DNA of 64,000 bases, taken from the NCBI RefSeq assembly GCF_901709675.1, contig NC_051095.1, forward strand, positions 5,455,956 through 5,519,955, read 5' to 3'. The DNA is from Syngnathus acus (taxonomy: Eukaryota; Chordata; Actinopteri; Syngnathiformes; Syngnathidae). Below, piece by piece: positions 38,915 to 52,600 of the stretch. Positions within the stretch are counted from its first letter, which is position 1. Each line of letters begins with the position of its first letter. The notes under the pieces are model-generated. The model ran no database searches. It saw only the letters and a list, made by a program, of their open reading frames with translations, and had not been told where the DNA came from. The position numbers and the translations under genes were made by a program.

Positions 38915-40791
38915 ATGCTGCGAGGGCTGGTGCGCGGCTGGCTGGGGCCGCGCTGGATGTGGAAAGCTTTGCTGCTCTTCGTGGCCATCGCTTTTGCCGG
39001 ACAACTGCTGGGAATTATCTTCAGCAAGAGGTAGGCGGGGATTTGCTTTTTGTTTCGCAAGCGAGTCGCACAAATACACTTGCAATATAACGTAAAGAAA
39101 GAAATGGCATCATGGATAAGTAACGACAAAGGTGGGGTTTTTTTCCGTCTTTGCCAGCAGCACCCAGCCAGCCGCTCGCTCCATTTTCTCGTCCCCTGAC
39201 GCCCAAGGTCCGTCTCTGGGCCCCTGTCGGCCCCACACGCACATCATGTTCCTCAAGACCCACAAGACGGCTAGCAGCACTGTGCTCAACATGCTCTACC
39301 GTTTCGGGGAGGAGCGCGGCCTGCGTTTCGCCCTGCCGCTGGGCTACCAGCTGGGCTACCCGCTGCCCTTCAATGCCCACAGGGTCAAAGGCTACAGGGG
39401 CCCTCGAGTTGTCGAATTCCACATCATGGCCAATCACATGAGATTTCATAAAACGGAGGTGAGTGCGTGACAGGATGGGAACAACTAAATATGGGATAAA
39501 AGACCAAATGAAAAGAAAAAGTTGGAAATATTTATGATTCATCCAGAGATGCAACGTTATGAGGTAAAACAAAACAAAACAAAAGATCAAAAAGAGAAGA
39601 TAATTGTCAAAGTATGAGAAAAAGGTTACGAGCAAAAGTCATAATTTTGATGGCAACAAGTGCAAGTATGGTCTGATTCCAAGTTCCCGGTGGTTGTCTT
39701 CGGTGATCTCGTAGGTGGAGAAGGTGATGCCTGCAGACACCTTCTACTTCTCCATCATCAGGGACCCGGTGGCATTGGCCGAGTCGTCCTTCGCTTATTA
39801 CAAAGAAGTGGCGCCAGCCTTCCGGAAAGCCAAAGGCTTGGGTGACTTTGCCGACGATCCCGGCAAGTATTACGACCCCCGCGCCCGCAACAACCACTAC
39901 GCCCGCAACTTGCTGTGGTTCGACTTCGGCATGGACAACAACGCCAACTTCTCGGCGGTTCTGGCGCGCCACGGCGAGGCCGTGGTGCGCCAGACCTTTA
40001 AGCTGGTCCTGGTGTCCGAGTTCTTCGACCAGTCCATGATACTCCTGCGGCACGCGCTGTGCTGGCCTCTGGACGCCGTCGTGTCGTTCAGCCTCAACGC
40101 GCGGCAGCAGAAGCAGGACGGCGCGGGCGGCGGTGTTTTGGCCGACGGCTGGTCGGAAAAAGTTCGAAGTGGGCGCTCGCCGGCCAAAGCGCCGCCCAAT
40201 CTGGTCCTCACGGAGCAGCAGCGGGAGAAGCTGCGCCAGTGGAACGCCTTGGACTGGCACTTGTATCAAGCCTTCAACCGGACCTTCTGGCGGGAAGTGG
40301 CCGCGTTCGGCAAGGCCCGGATGGAGCGAGAAGTGGCTCTCCTGCGGAGCCGGCGGGAAGCCCTCGCCGGGGTCTGCCTGCGGGACGGCGGAAAGCCCGT
40401 GGAGGCCCACCGCATCCGAGACAAAACCATCAGGCCCTTCCAGATCGGCTTGGTGAAGATCCTGGGCTACGAGCTGCAGCCGGGGCTGGACAACGGCACC
40501 AGGACTGCCTGTTTGAGGATGATCCGGCCCGAGATCCAGTACAAAGACGCGCTGGACGCCAAACAGTTCCCGCAGGCACAGTCGCTGCACGCCCCGCCGG
40601 GGCAGCAGAGCCCCATGTTAGCCTCTGATAGGTCTTTTTTCAAACAAGACCCATCCCGGACCGGGGAAAAGGGACGGGACCCGGGAGGGAGGACAGGGGA
40701 TGAGGAGCCGCGGGATTGGGACGGAAGTCGCTTACTGAGCCGCAACCGAAACGAGTCCGTAGTGAGGAGGAGGAAGCGGCCAGTGATTTAA
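38915..40791 (+). CDS. gal3st4: Galactose-3-O-sulfotransferase 4-like
   Basis: Golgi type II enzyme that moves sulfate from PAPS to the 3-OH of galactose on O-glycans. Coding exons 38915-39030, 39158-39458, 39715-40791 (phases 2 and 0) give 497 residues (human 486). The N-terminal signal anchor is WMWKALLLFVAIAFAG. The PAPS 5'-phosphosulfate loop is FLKTHKTASSTVLNMLYRFG. The 3'-phosphate site is FSIIRDPVALAESSF. GAL3ST4-specific stretches: RFALPLGYQLGYP, NNHYARNLLWFDFG, and EIQYKDALDAKQFPQ (human ELQYKDKLDAKQFPP). The 1-kb last exon is GC-rich. A Pro/Arg-rich tail of about 70 residues after DAKQFP has no counterpart I can recall. Confidence 0.94.
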
Positions 40792-42506
40792 GTGGGCTGA
40801 GCTTGAACAAAAAGTTTCCATTGTAATTCCACTTTCCCAACTTTTGTTTGTCAATGCTTCCAACTGCAAGACGGTTGTCTTTAACGAAAGGACAAGTGCA
40901 TTAAGGCCACAAGGAAAAAGAAATGAGAAAAATAAGAAAATGGAAAAAAAAACAAGTTCAAGAAGTTGTCGCAAAAAAATGAGATCATATTGCAAGAAAA
41001 AAAAAAGTTACCAGACAACGTTGATTATTATATGTGAATAAAGTTAAGGTACTGCAAGAAAAGAGTCTTAAAAGTTATCAGGAATAATGTCACGCTCTTA
41101 CATGGAACGCACCAGAAAAAGCATTATTTAGAAAGGTACTTTGTCAGACTGGAATAATGAAGTACATTTACTGTGTTGCACAACAATGGCTACGAGAATG
41201 TAGTAGCTGTAAAGCAAGGTGAACGACAGGAACATTCATGTATGTTGTGGGAATATTTGAAGAATTTTCATGCTTTTAATTCATCAATTTATGACAATAA
41301 GACAGCTGAAGCCACTAAACTCTTGAGACATTTTTAGGAATCCTCTCAAGAAATACATACCAAATTTTCCCAAATAGTGGGCCCCCCCGTTTTTTTTAGA
41401 CACCGTGCCTCAATTAATTCAAATGAGCAAATAAGCAGCCTTTTTAATTATTTATTAAAGTATTATTTTATTGCTGAGTATTTATTTGTACAGTCTGATG
41501 TTCAATATTCTAATAATGCTTACAAATGAAGGCCTTCTCTTTCATAAACACCCAGTACTCCGCACTAAATAAACATCCTTAGTCACCATTGGAGGAATAC
41601 TTTGCCACCACAGAAGCCAAAACATGTGATACTTGTCTTCTCTCTCTCTTTTTTTTTTTTTTAAATCACCGCATGCTTTGGCGGACCCAACAATGCATCC
41701 ATTGATAACTTGTCACCGGACTCTCAATATTCAAGCTGACAATGACTTTAGTGTTCAAGTCCATAAAATAAAAAGTCACACCAACGGACAACAGAGTACT
41801 GTTAACTTTTTCTGTTCCTCTACAACGACACGTTAGGGTCAATACAAAATGGGAACACTCACAAAAAGCTGCTGTAGGCCACAACTGACGTCCAGACGCC
41901 ACACACCAATCCAGCTCCTGGTGTCACGCACCAGACCACACCCCTAAAAGGCAAACATCCAACACGTCAATGTTACAAAAAGTAATTATATTTGATCAAT
42001 TTAGTTCAAGGCAGTACATCCTATTTTATTATTTTTTAAAGGACAAAAAGTAATTATATTTTACCAAGGCAGTACGTCCTCTTTTATCATTCTTTAATTT
42101 GTAAACATTAAGTACATATTTTGGGAATACTGACAAATGCTAAAAAAAATTAGGCTGTGGTTTATCCAAATCTTACTCCGTGACCCAAACCTAACTTGTG
42201 CAACATAATTTTAATAATATAACGTTTCAACCAATCAGCTCATCGGAATCAACTGGCTCTCGTCGATTTGATTACTTTGGTCTGGTACAAACTAGTCGCT
42301 CCAAAGCCGCATCGATTAACCGCTCTTCTGTTTATCACTAAATAACCATCAAACGCGAACTAACTGCAGACTTTTTTTTTTTTCTATGCCCGGCCACATT
42401 TTCGGTACGTATGTCTTCGCCGCGTGTCCGCCTTTGACAACATCCGCCTTCCCATGTTTATTTACATGGCAACATATGGTTAGTTAGGGCAACTTTTTCG
42501 ACGGCC
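40792..42506. other. gal3st4-trappc14 intergenic region
   Basis: AT-rich, with no exon found. It contains a near-duplication of ACAAAAAGTAATTATATTT…GGCAGTAC(A/G)TCCT at about 41976-42030 and 42044-42080. The last 60 bases before the trappc14 ATG should hold its promoter, but no clear core element is seen. Confidence 0.45.
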
Positions 42507-45500
42507 ATGGAGCCGCTGTTTGAACACAGTGTGTATTTTCCCGCCGCGGGGGAGCTGGTGGACCCGGCGGAATGCGACACTCTTCGGCAGAGAACACACT
42601 TTTACCTCGGGGAGACGGTCCATTTTCTTGTGGTTCTGCGTAAAGGTAGTTTGTTAAGGGCAAAGCAAATGGGCGACTTGTTCGCTGTGGCGACCGTTGG
42701 CGCCCTTCTCGACGACAGTCTGATCGACCCAAATAACAACGCAGAAGAAGAAACAGAAGCGAAGGAGGACCAACCAGGTGACATTTTGCTTGAGCACCAC
42801 AGAAGAAGAAGCATCGGTGCCACCCACAAATTCGTAGAGTGCCGCCCGCTTCTCAACCACAACAATGCACGTCATAGGATGGAACCGGTCAAGGTAAGCC
42901 TGACCGCTGAAACTTTTAAAGTGTAATTGCTTTCTTTGTCTATTGCATGTGTACCTTTAAGGGGCGTGGCCTGTACCTGCGTATGAGTCGTGGCTCGCAG
43001 TTGCCTTTTGTGTGACTTCTCAGTTTGCATTTGTGTATTTGTCCCGTTCTATAAATGCTGAAAGTGGCTCTCCTTGCCCACATGCGAGGGCATTAAAATA
43101 CCTCAACCGAAGGTTGACATCTTGAAATTTGCTTGTCTGCAGTCAATTTCATTGTCAGAAGAACAGATTTCCTTCAGTCTTAAGGTTACTTTGGACAAGC
43201 TCCCCGTTGACACACTCCAAGCCAAGGTCAGTTTTTTTGCCAATTCCCAGATATCAATGAATTATTTTTATAGGAAGAACAGCCATTTACATTTGTGTTG
43301 AATATAACTAGTTTTTTTTTTTTAAACAGAAATAAGTCAAAATACATTAAAAGAAAGTCATAATTATCAGGAGTAAAGTTGCAATAGTATGAGTAAATAC
43401 ATAATAGAAATGAGACTAAATATTACAAAAATAACTCAGTTTTAAAAAAAAAAAACATTATGGAAAATAATGGATCATTATGAGAATGATGTTGAAATAT
43501 GGCTTAGCATTTTTCAGACTAATTAGATGAGTGACTACAAGTTTTACAAAATGGCTTACTGTGCTTTTACCAGATTGTGGTGAGCGTGTGGGAGCAGGAT
43601 GAAGACCAGATGGAAGTAAAGGAACATGGCTACCTCGGAGTCTTGCGGCTCTGCTCGCCTGCACGCACTTTCCGAGAGGACCTCAACAAATTCAAGGCGC
43701 AGGGTAAAAATAATCACTCCGTGTGTCTAGCATCTGGAACCCATGTTACGTAAATGACATTCATTAACAGAACAACATCACAAATGGTCAAATATGTGCA
43801 TTCACTTGTAACCTTTGCTCTATGACCTCCTCCTCCTCTAGTCAGTGCCACTTTGAATGTTCTGCCGCCCCCCAGTGTCGGGTGTCAGCACCTGACCGTC
43901 TCTGGAAAACACCTGACCTTCCTGAAAGGTCAGGCGTTCTCTTTCCCAAGCCATGCATGTTATCATGAGTCTTCCGGCTTTGACACCCCCGCCCTCTCAC
44001 CCTCAGTTTTGAACGGTACCTCTTGTGAGGAGCTTTGCATCACAGACGTGAGAATCCTTCCCAACTACAACTCGTCCTACCTTCCAATGATGCCGGACGG
44101 TTCCGTTCTGGTCGTAGACAATGTCTGGTAAGTGAAAAGGCTGAGGTGCTTTTCTCCCCCTTATCCGACGTTTCTCTCGCTGCCAAAGCCACCGATCAGC
44201 TGAGGTGACCATGGCGTCGTTTTACCGCGTGGACACCGAGTGTTCGCTTCTCCCAAGCACATTGGGCAGCCTGGAGGAGCACAACTTCCTGTTCAGGCTG
44301 CAGCTCCAGGACAAAGAAGACCACGACTCCAGTGAAGTGAGAGGCTGAAGCACCAGCAGCAGTGCTTTTGAATTGTTTCATATACAGCCGACACTCACTA
44401 TATGGCATGATTTATGCAGACTGATTTTGATAGCTTTTTGTGAGTGGTGTATTTTTGTATATTTTGTGTGAAGGGTTTGGAAATTCCACTGGTTGCTGTG
44501 CTACAATGGCACACGTCATCACCCCCCCGCACGAGGTGAGCGCTCCATTAGCGTGCACCACATGCTACATGCTAACGTTCCTTCATTTTCTCGCCAGGCA
44601 CATAGCCACTTTTTACTCACTGCCGAGCATCAGCTTGAATCGTCCTCGGTTGGTGATGATCGCTTCCTGCCCGAGGGTCGTCAGGCCTCGCCAGAGCTTT
44701 CCGGTCAAGTACACTCTAGTCAACAACCTACGCGACTTCTTGTCTGTCCGGCTGCGCTGGAATTTTCAGGGTGAGTTCTCGCAGCACGTAGCCTCGCCCA
44801 GTCCGGAGGCCGGCTCCCATTCTGTGTTTCGTTCGTCCAGCTCACGCAGGAGGAGGAAGCCACCGAGACCGCGAGGTGACAGCCGTGGTGTGCCAGTCTC
44901 CCTTCAGCAACCTTGGCTGTAGCAAGAAAGGCTCCAACATTTCTTTTACCGTCGCCTTCCAAATACTTGAAACGGGACTCTTTGAGGTACGGGCCAGCAA
45001 ACCACGTTCGCATTGTCAAACGTTTCAGCCTTCCCTTTTATTTCGTAATTGTTGTTCATCGTGTGCCGTTAAGTTTACATTTATTTTATAATTGACAATT
45101 TACTGATTTCATTTCAAAGTATTTGTCAAGATGCTAATTATCAGTTAAATAATTTTCCCTCCCATTTTACCTGATCTGAAAATGCTCATTTCAAATTATT
45201 TTTTGGATGCATTCCCGATACCTCAGTTAAGTCAGCACATGAAAATGAAGCTACAGTTCACATCGCCACTCGAGGAGCCCCGATCGCCCCAGAGGTGCAC
45301 GCAAGCCTCAGTCGACAACGTCAAACGCTCCTTGAGCTTCTCCCAACAGCCGCACCTTCCCAGACCACACCACGTCAGGTACGAAAGATGCTAACATTAG
45401 ATGCTACTAACATAGCCGATTTTCTCACTAATGCTAACGCTTGCCCCTTTGCAGGACTGGCAGTATGGTGGAGCGTCCATTCGCCACGACTCCAGAGCAA

Positions 45501-45572
45501 AGTCTCGTTTCACCGGACCAGGTTGCTAAAAGACAGTGTCAGGTGTTTGTGCTGGAGCACATCGGCAGCTGA
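42507..45572 (+). CDS. trappc14: TRAPP complex subunit 14 (C7orf43/MAP11)
   Basis: TRAPPII subunit that helps tether preciliary vesicles and has been linked to brain size. Eleven exons join in frame: 42507-42893, 43143-43226, 43574-43703, 43842-43928, 44007-44127, 44189-44336, 44474-44535, 44598-44770, 44841-44986, 45227-45378, 45455-45572, giving 535 residues (human 580). Matches to the human protein as I recall it: YFPAAGELV start, HFYLGETVHFLVVLR, SFSLKVTLDKLPVDT, LTVSGKHLTFLK, DVRILPNYNSSYLPMMPDGS, LEEHNFLF, FSNLGCSKKGS, SFTVAFQILETGLFELSQHM, and the Ser-rich end with RTGSMVERP. The shortfall comes mainly from the Gly-rich loop after LVVLR, replaced here by an acidic stretch. Confidence 0.95.
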
Positions 45573-46652
45573 TAATTGCGGACCATTTAAGGGTGTTTTG
45601 TATTCTAGAATAGGATATGGCAACCAAACTGAAGTCTTAACACTGGTTTTATTTGGATCATTATTTATGTGAGTTATTTTTCAAATATTTATTTTAGTGT
45701 GTTCTCTTCATTTCAGTGCTTACTACACTGGCCATAGCACATAAAGCCATGTTGACCTACCTTAAACTTATTTCCGAATGTTTCAGTTTTATTATCTTAA
45801 TGTTTACATATTTGTCCTTTATTTATGACTGTTGTATTTTATTCTTCTAATATATGGACTTATTTTCCTGTAATATTTAGACTTGACTTTTGTCCTCATG
45901 AGAGTATAGTTTGGGTAAATTATGACTTTGCAAAAAGACAATCATATTTCCACATAAAAGTTTTCCTTTTCACAGAATTTTATGCCTTTATTTTCATATT
46001 TACATTGTAATTATTATTTTTTTCTCTCTTGAGACTTCTCAAAAGTAATTGTTTTCGCACAAATAAGGCAATATTCTCAAAATTATGACTTCTCTTCAAA
46101 TTAAAATTATAACAATTTATCAGTAATTATGTGATAATTTTAGGTAATTGTTTTAGTGTGTTGCACTCATCTCATTGCTTGGTCCAATGTTTTGAAATAT
46201 TCATGCAAAATGTCAAATTTTGCGATTTGAATGTATATTTCAAGAATCAATGTGAATTTCTTTTCTTTCTGAAAGCATTTCATCAAACTGAAATAAAATA
46301 TAATTAAAAAAAGATAATCATTCTGACTAGACATTAGTAATTTAAATCCCAGGTAAGCAGTTCATCAAAATAAAAAAATGCCATTAAAGATCTTTAAAAT
46401 AATTTTTTTAATGAGTTTGGTATTTAGTTCACAAAAAATTCATAAAAGTACTAGTCATTGTTTCATTTACATGTTTGACTGCATAAGTTAAGAAAGCAAC
46501 ACAAAAGTGGAGTACATAGAACATTGACCAAAACTATTCCTTTCCATTTCATTTGGACTGAGGAATAAATTACAAATCACACAGAAAAAGAAGATGATTA
46601 TTATTAATATCACATATTTGTCATGTTGTTTGTTGTCTTTTCATCCATGTTC
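45573..46652. other. Interval between convergent trappc14 and zan
   Basis: Very AT-rich, with no coding exon. It holds the 3' UTRs of trappc14 (plus) and the zonadhesin-like gene (minus). No canonical pair of poly(A) signals can be assigned with confidence. Confidence 0.45.
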
Positions 46653-49600
46653 TCATATGGCACATCTACAAGAGAAATAACACCAAAAATCCATATCAGC
46701 TAATGTACTATACGATAACAAAATAATTAGAAATTGATAAATTATAATTTGAGTGCTTAACTAAGTTGATTTTTATTTACATTTGAAATTAATTGATATT
46801 AAAAGATATAAAAATTTATATAATTTTTTTAAAATTAGAATAAACATTACTGTAATACAATCAATTATTTTGATGTTTTTTAATTTACTTCATTTTCAAA
46901 TATAGTAAAAATCTGATTAATGCAAATTTTATATTATTTGATTTACTACATTGAAAATGACCGCAAGCCCTGTATTAATATGATGTAAAATATTGATTTT
47001 ACATACTGTTTGAAGTCATTTGGATCTCGTGGTCTTTCCTCTTGTTTCTGTGAAGACAATGACAAAAGACGTGCATTAGACGGGACATTTTGCCTATTTT
47101 CATTTCCCACTAATACTTAACAATCCAAGATCAATAACTAGAGAATGACAGGTAAACTAAAGAATGGGTTCTTCCCATCGCAGTGCTCTCACCGGCTGTG
47201 AGACGATGGCAGCCTCTGAATTACATAAAGGTCTGACCTGGAAATAAAAAGCTTAATTACTTAGATTTAATATAACAAATATTGCCAATTGGGCTTGTCC
47301 CATTAGGGGTCGCCACAGTCAGACACTCGCATCATTTGGATAGCATCATTGTATGCTGCATGCCATTCCTCACACATCCTACCGATTTTATGGTGCCATT
47401 TTTTATTCAATTCCAGCTGAATTTATTTTTATTATTACTACTTTTAAAATAATTCAATGTCATTATTATTTTATGAATATATGTCAAGTATTTACAATAT
47501 TCTTAAATTGGATGTTTTCAACTCATCTTTTCATTACTGGATACACACACAAACACACAAACACACACAAACACACACGGGAATATAAAAATTGACTTAC
47601 TTGTTGACGCTTTTGCAAACGCACACAACGGTGATCACAATGACGACGACAACGGCCACTGACACCAGTACAGCAATCAGAATGATCCATTTGGTTTCTG
47701 CAAGGGAATATTTGTCATTTTTACACCCCCAAAAAATTGCAATGTACAAAAATGTATAATGACACCTTCAATAGGATTTTTCTTATATTCCAACATTATT
47801 CTCAATTACGGCTATTGTGTAATTGTCAAATCCTTGTTGCAATAAGATGATTCTTGTAATGCGACTTCTGTCAAAATTGATTCATATTAATACAGTATTA
47901 TGATGCAATTCTTTTTCTGTGTTTTTTTTTTTCTTTTCTTGTCCAGTTCTGATCGCGTAGCCCTGGATTAGCTATTACCAAGTCCTTCGGTGCCCGTGAT
48001 CACGTCCTGGCAATTGAAGCCCTCGTAGCCTGGAGCACAGTTGCACGAGTAAGACGCGTTGTTGATTTCGTTACACGTTCCTCCATTCTGACAGGGGCTG
48101 CTGAGGCACGGACTCGCTGAAACGCAACACATGTACAAGAACAGGTTTTATAGTCACAACTGGAGAAAAAAACCCATTGTGTTTTGCTTTTTACCTGCCA
48201 GATTTTAAAAATTATTTTCTTTTTTCTCTTGCAATGTTTTGACCATTTACGCCTTGAATATCACAACAGAAATTTGATTTTTGCCGATTTTTTTCTCCAA
48301 ATATTACATTTTTATTAGTGGAAAACTAATGTTAATCTTATTAATTCCAGCTAAAATTTCTTGAATGTTTGTCATGATCAATATTTTTTTCCCCCATAAA
48401 ATATTCTGACATTTTCTTAATATCACACTTTCAATTTCTCCAAACATGCACGCACTTCTGTGACAGTCGCGTTTGTAGTCGTAAATGGCGCAGACGTAGC
48501 CCTCCCGGCAGCTCTTGGCTTGGCACACGGCACCGGTGGGGGTGCATTCGCAGGCCTGTGCGCAGTCTTCGGTCACAAAGGTTTCCTTCAGCTGGGAAAA
48601 AAAAAAAAAAAAACACATTCTTGTTACATTAACTCATGTTGTCATCCACGTATGAAAAATCACTGTTTGCAAACATTTGTTTTCAAATGGAGGGCGCAAA
48701 GTGAAAAGCCATCTGAAAAACGAATACAGTAGTACCTTAAATACAAGTGACACAACTAGCCTCTGTCTCATGGTTTTGAATTTCAAAGGCTAAAATTACA
48801 AAAATATAAAAATACAAAAAAGGTATATATTCTTTATCCTCTGTGAAGAATCACAAATCAACAAGAATGACTAATATTACTGATTCCACGTAAATACAAT
48901 ATTCCAAAAGTAATCCCCGGAATTATGTAATCAGTCTAAGTACTCACTGGGTAGTATCTGTTGAGGAAGTTGCAGCCGCACTGTGCATATGGCACGCAGC
49001 TGCCCCCGCTCATGACAAAGCCGGGCGCGCACTGACATCCTTCCACGCAGGCGGTGGCGGCGCACTCAGACTGCGCGGCCAGATCGGCGCAGGAGGCCGG
49101 GCACGCAGACATGCACGCCGTGTACGTACTGTTGCCTTCGCACGACAGCACTGACTCACACAAAAAGAAAAGGCGAGGATAAGTGCAAGAGTATTCATAC
49201 AATAATAATAATTTACTCTTGAAAAACTGATTAAAAATGTTTCTTTTTTTACACCTGACTGTTCTTGTGAAATGTGTATTAATGAAACTTTTGTCAGACA
49301 GTATTCCAATATTGCAATTTTACTCATGTAATATTTTTGCCCTCGTATATTTACAATGATTTACAATTTTTCCATTTTCCTCCTCCTTTCAATTCTCAAC
49401 ATCGAGTCTTATCCTTTTTTTTTATTTTATTTTAGATTTCCTGTGTTCATAATTGCTGTGGAAACAATGCAAATGTCGCTACTGTGCGACTACTAAAAGG
49501 TTCCTTACCGCAGCCCAGCTTTTGTCTCCAGGCCCCAAGCTTGACTCCGGCTTCCTGGCAGGCGGCGGCGTAGGTGTCATAGCTAGCACAGCGCAGTTCT

Positions 49601-52600
49601 TCGCTGCCCTTTTCAGCGCACAGATCGAACATGCAGTCTCTGTGCAAAGAAAAAAAAGATAGTGTGGATTTAAGATTTTCCAAAAACTTAATTTAAAGGA
49701 GCAGAGAGCAAAACAGCTGACATGTTAAATTCATGGTTGTCGCCACGGACTCACTCGTGGTAGGCAGCGGGTGGCAAGACAGCGTGGCAGGAGGCAAAAA
49801 GACCCGCGGCATCAGTTATGGCGCCGCACTTGGTGGAACTGTTGTAGTCGGCTAGTTCGTCCTCGGAGCAGTCTGATGTCTCGAATCCCGAATCTGGATC
49901 CATGTCCACTTCTCGCCTGAACGCCACACAAACCGCCAATCACGTTTCTCAGGATGATGTTTTTCTTGTAAATGCAACCTCGCAAGAGTTTTTTGATTGC
50001 ACCTGTGAAGATGGACGGGGCGTGACGCTATCAAAGCGCTGTAGGGAGCGCGCGCCAGTCGGTCTGTGACCCTCCAGCTTTCCCCGAAGGCGTTCAGGTT
50101 GCTGATGATGGTCCCGTCCGGCTTCATGTATTCGTTGGAGCGGATTCCGTCGTAGTTTCCGCACAGCCCTCTGACGGCGTTCTTGTACGTGCTAGGCAGG
50201 ATGATCTCTGGATGCACAAAAGTGGAATGTGAAAAAAAAAAAAAAAAAAGAGTGATTGCGGGTGGGGGGGTCTCATTGAGGCTCTTTTACCTCCACGACT
50301 TCTGCCGTCGAAGCGCACGGTGAGTCCGAAGTCGGTGGTGAGCTGAACCTGCCTGGAATTCATGGTGATGAGTAAACCTTCGACCGGACTCAGAGGGGGC
50401 GAAATGATCTCCCCGTTCACCTAAGGAACAAACAAAAACGCTGACTTGACGAACATCATGGAATTCTGCCAGTTTTTCTTCTTGTGAAATTAGAAATATT
50501 TGATTCATGCACCAATTCTTAAAATTGAACAACAATTTTATCCTCGCAGAATGTTGTGACTGAAAGCTCGTAAAATTTTAGAACTTCTTGAATCTCTCAT
50601 CTTTCATCTATAAGCACTTCCAACAAGGAATAATTACAATTAGGTAGGAATAATAATGAAATAAAAATGATAATAAATGTTAACATCACCTCATAATATT
50701 TTGTTGTAAAATGAAAAAGTGATCTGCTAAGGTGGATGTTTTTCGACTCATTCAAAGCATGACAGATGACGAAAAGAAGGAAATGGCAAATCTCAGTGAT
50801 ACAAAAACGACGTACCAGGACTTGATTGGCCTGCACGAAGCGTACGTTGACGCCATAGACGTCGATAAAGAGCTGGTCCAGGAAGGACACCCTCCTGTTG
50901 CCTCCTCGTCGGATATTCTTGCCTCTGACGGTCAGGGAAGCCAGCGAGCTCTGCGGCTGCTGGTAGTCCTTTGTCAGGACGTACGTGTAAGGCCCCTGGA
51001 AGTGGTGCGTGAATCCGTCGAAGGTTCGGTAGTGAGGATCCCCTGACACGCTGCACTTGTCGAACTCTACAGAAGGATTTGAGGGGAGGAGGGTAATTTG
51101 GTTAGATTTTTTCTTTTACAATATTTCAATGCTCCAACTCAACTAACGGAAGCTCAACGGTAACGAAAGCCTTCTTTTCCTTTTCAAGGGAACGAAAACG
51201 AGGACTCACTGGCAGGCTTGCAGTAGACATCTCCGAATTTGTCCAGGTCGCAAACTGAGTTGGAATCACAGCTGTGCTCCGTGCATGAGACCAGGCCGCC
51301 GAGGTTACAGGTACACTTGGAAACGCATTTTGCCGTCAGCCATGAGTCTCCCACCTACAAAAAAAGAACATACAAGGAAATAATCAATATATTGCAACTT
51401 TTCTTTTCTTGTAAAATTGAGTATCTTTTGTAGTCGCAAATGAAAGGTTCATCTGCTAATGTCAGAGCTTACAGAGAGTATTTAGAGCTTCTCTTTTTTT
51501 TTTTTTTTTCAATTTGTTATGGCAGATTCTAATATAGAACGCAAGTTTGTAGTATTTTTATTTGTAAGAGGTTTGCAAAAATGTCAAAATGTGGTATTGT
51601 GTGTCCAATTTCGAGAAGAATTTACCATTTATCCCATTTTGAAATGAGTAACAACAAAATGTGGAAAAAATTAAGTGCTGGTTATACTTTTCAAATGCAC
51701 TGTATAACATTTTTTCAATATTTTTGTGATTTCTTTCCCTCTGTAAAATAATTTTTTAAATTGGGCATTTTATACCTTTTTTTTTTTTTGCTCATTCAAA
51801 TTGATCTGCATCAGCATTTTTCTGCCAATGCAAATTCCGAGCATTGTCCTGCGGACTGCTTTTGCCGTTTGCAGACTTACGTCGTGGTACTCGTCGTCGG
51901 AATCCAGACAGCCGCATTTTTCCAGAGGCACACACTTGCCGTCGCTGAGGACAAAGCCGGCGTTACATTGGCAGCCCTCCACGCAGGTGGTGGACGGCAG
52001 GTGGCACAAGATGGGGAACAGGTCCGAGCAGGTAGGGGGGCAAGGGACCGTGCAGTCCGAATAGTGGCTGTTAGGGGCGCACGGCAACGCTACGAGAAAA
52101 AAAAAAAACAATCATTGAAATTAATTTTTTGTAATAGTCATCTTTCATTTGGTGACTTATTTTTTCCGTCAATCTTCCAATGTCATTCTTTTTCCGCTAA
52201 AAGTGGTCTTACGGCAGAAGGTTTGATTCCTCCAGCTAATGGTGACCCCGGCGCTGCTGCAGGCCTGAGCGTAGGCCTCCACGTTGTCGCAGAGGGTGGC
52301 CTGCATGCCGTCGTATTCGCACATGTCGTACACGCAGTTGCCAGTGAAGGCTTCGGGAGGCACCAGAGAATGGCAGGCCCGGAAGCTGTCTGACATGAGC
52401 ACGCTGGCGCACTGGGACTCGAACGCCGCCTCTTCCTCCGTCGTGCAGTTGGGGTGCACGTCGGGCCGCTTGTCAGGCTGACAGCTACGACCAAAGACAG
52501 ACAAACGCAGCGGCACTTTAGTTGAGTTCAGATCATTGATAATTGATTTGATAAAAATCCTGAATTGTTTTACAAAGTAAATACATAAAAGTTCATCTTG

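Noticed and set aside
39607-40590. 327-codon minus-strand open frame
   Set aside because: Antisense of the GC-rich last exon of gal3st4, whose plus-strand protein is clearly recognisable.
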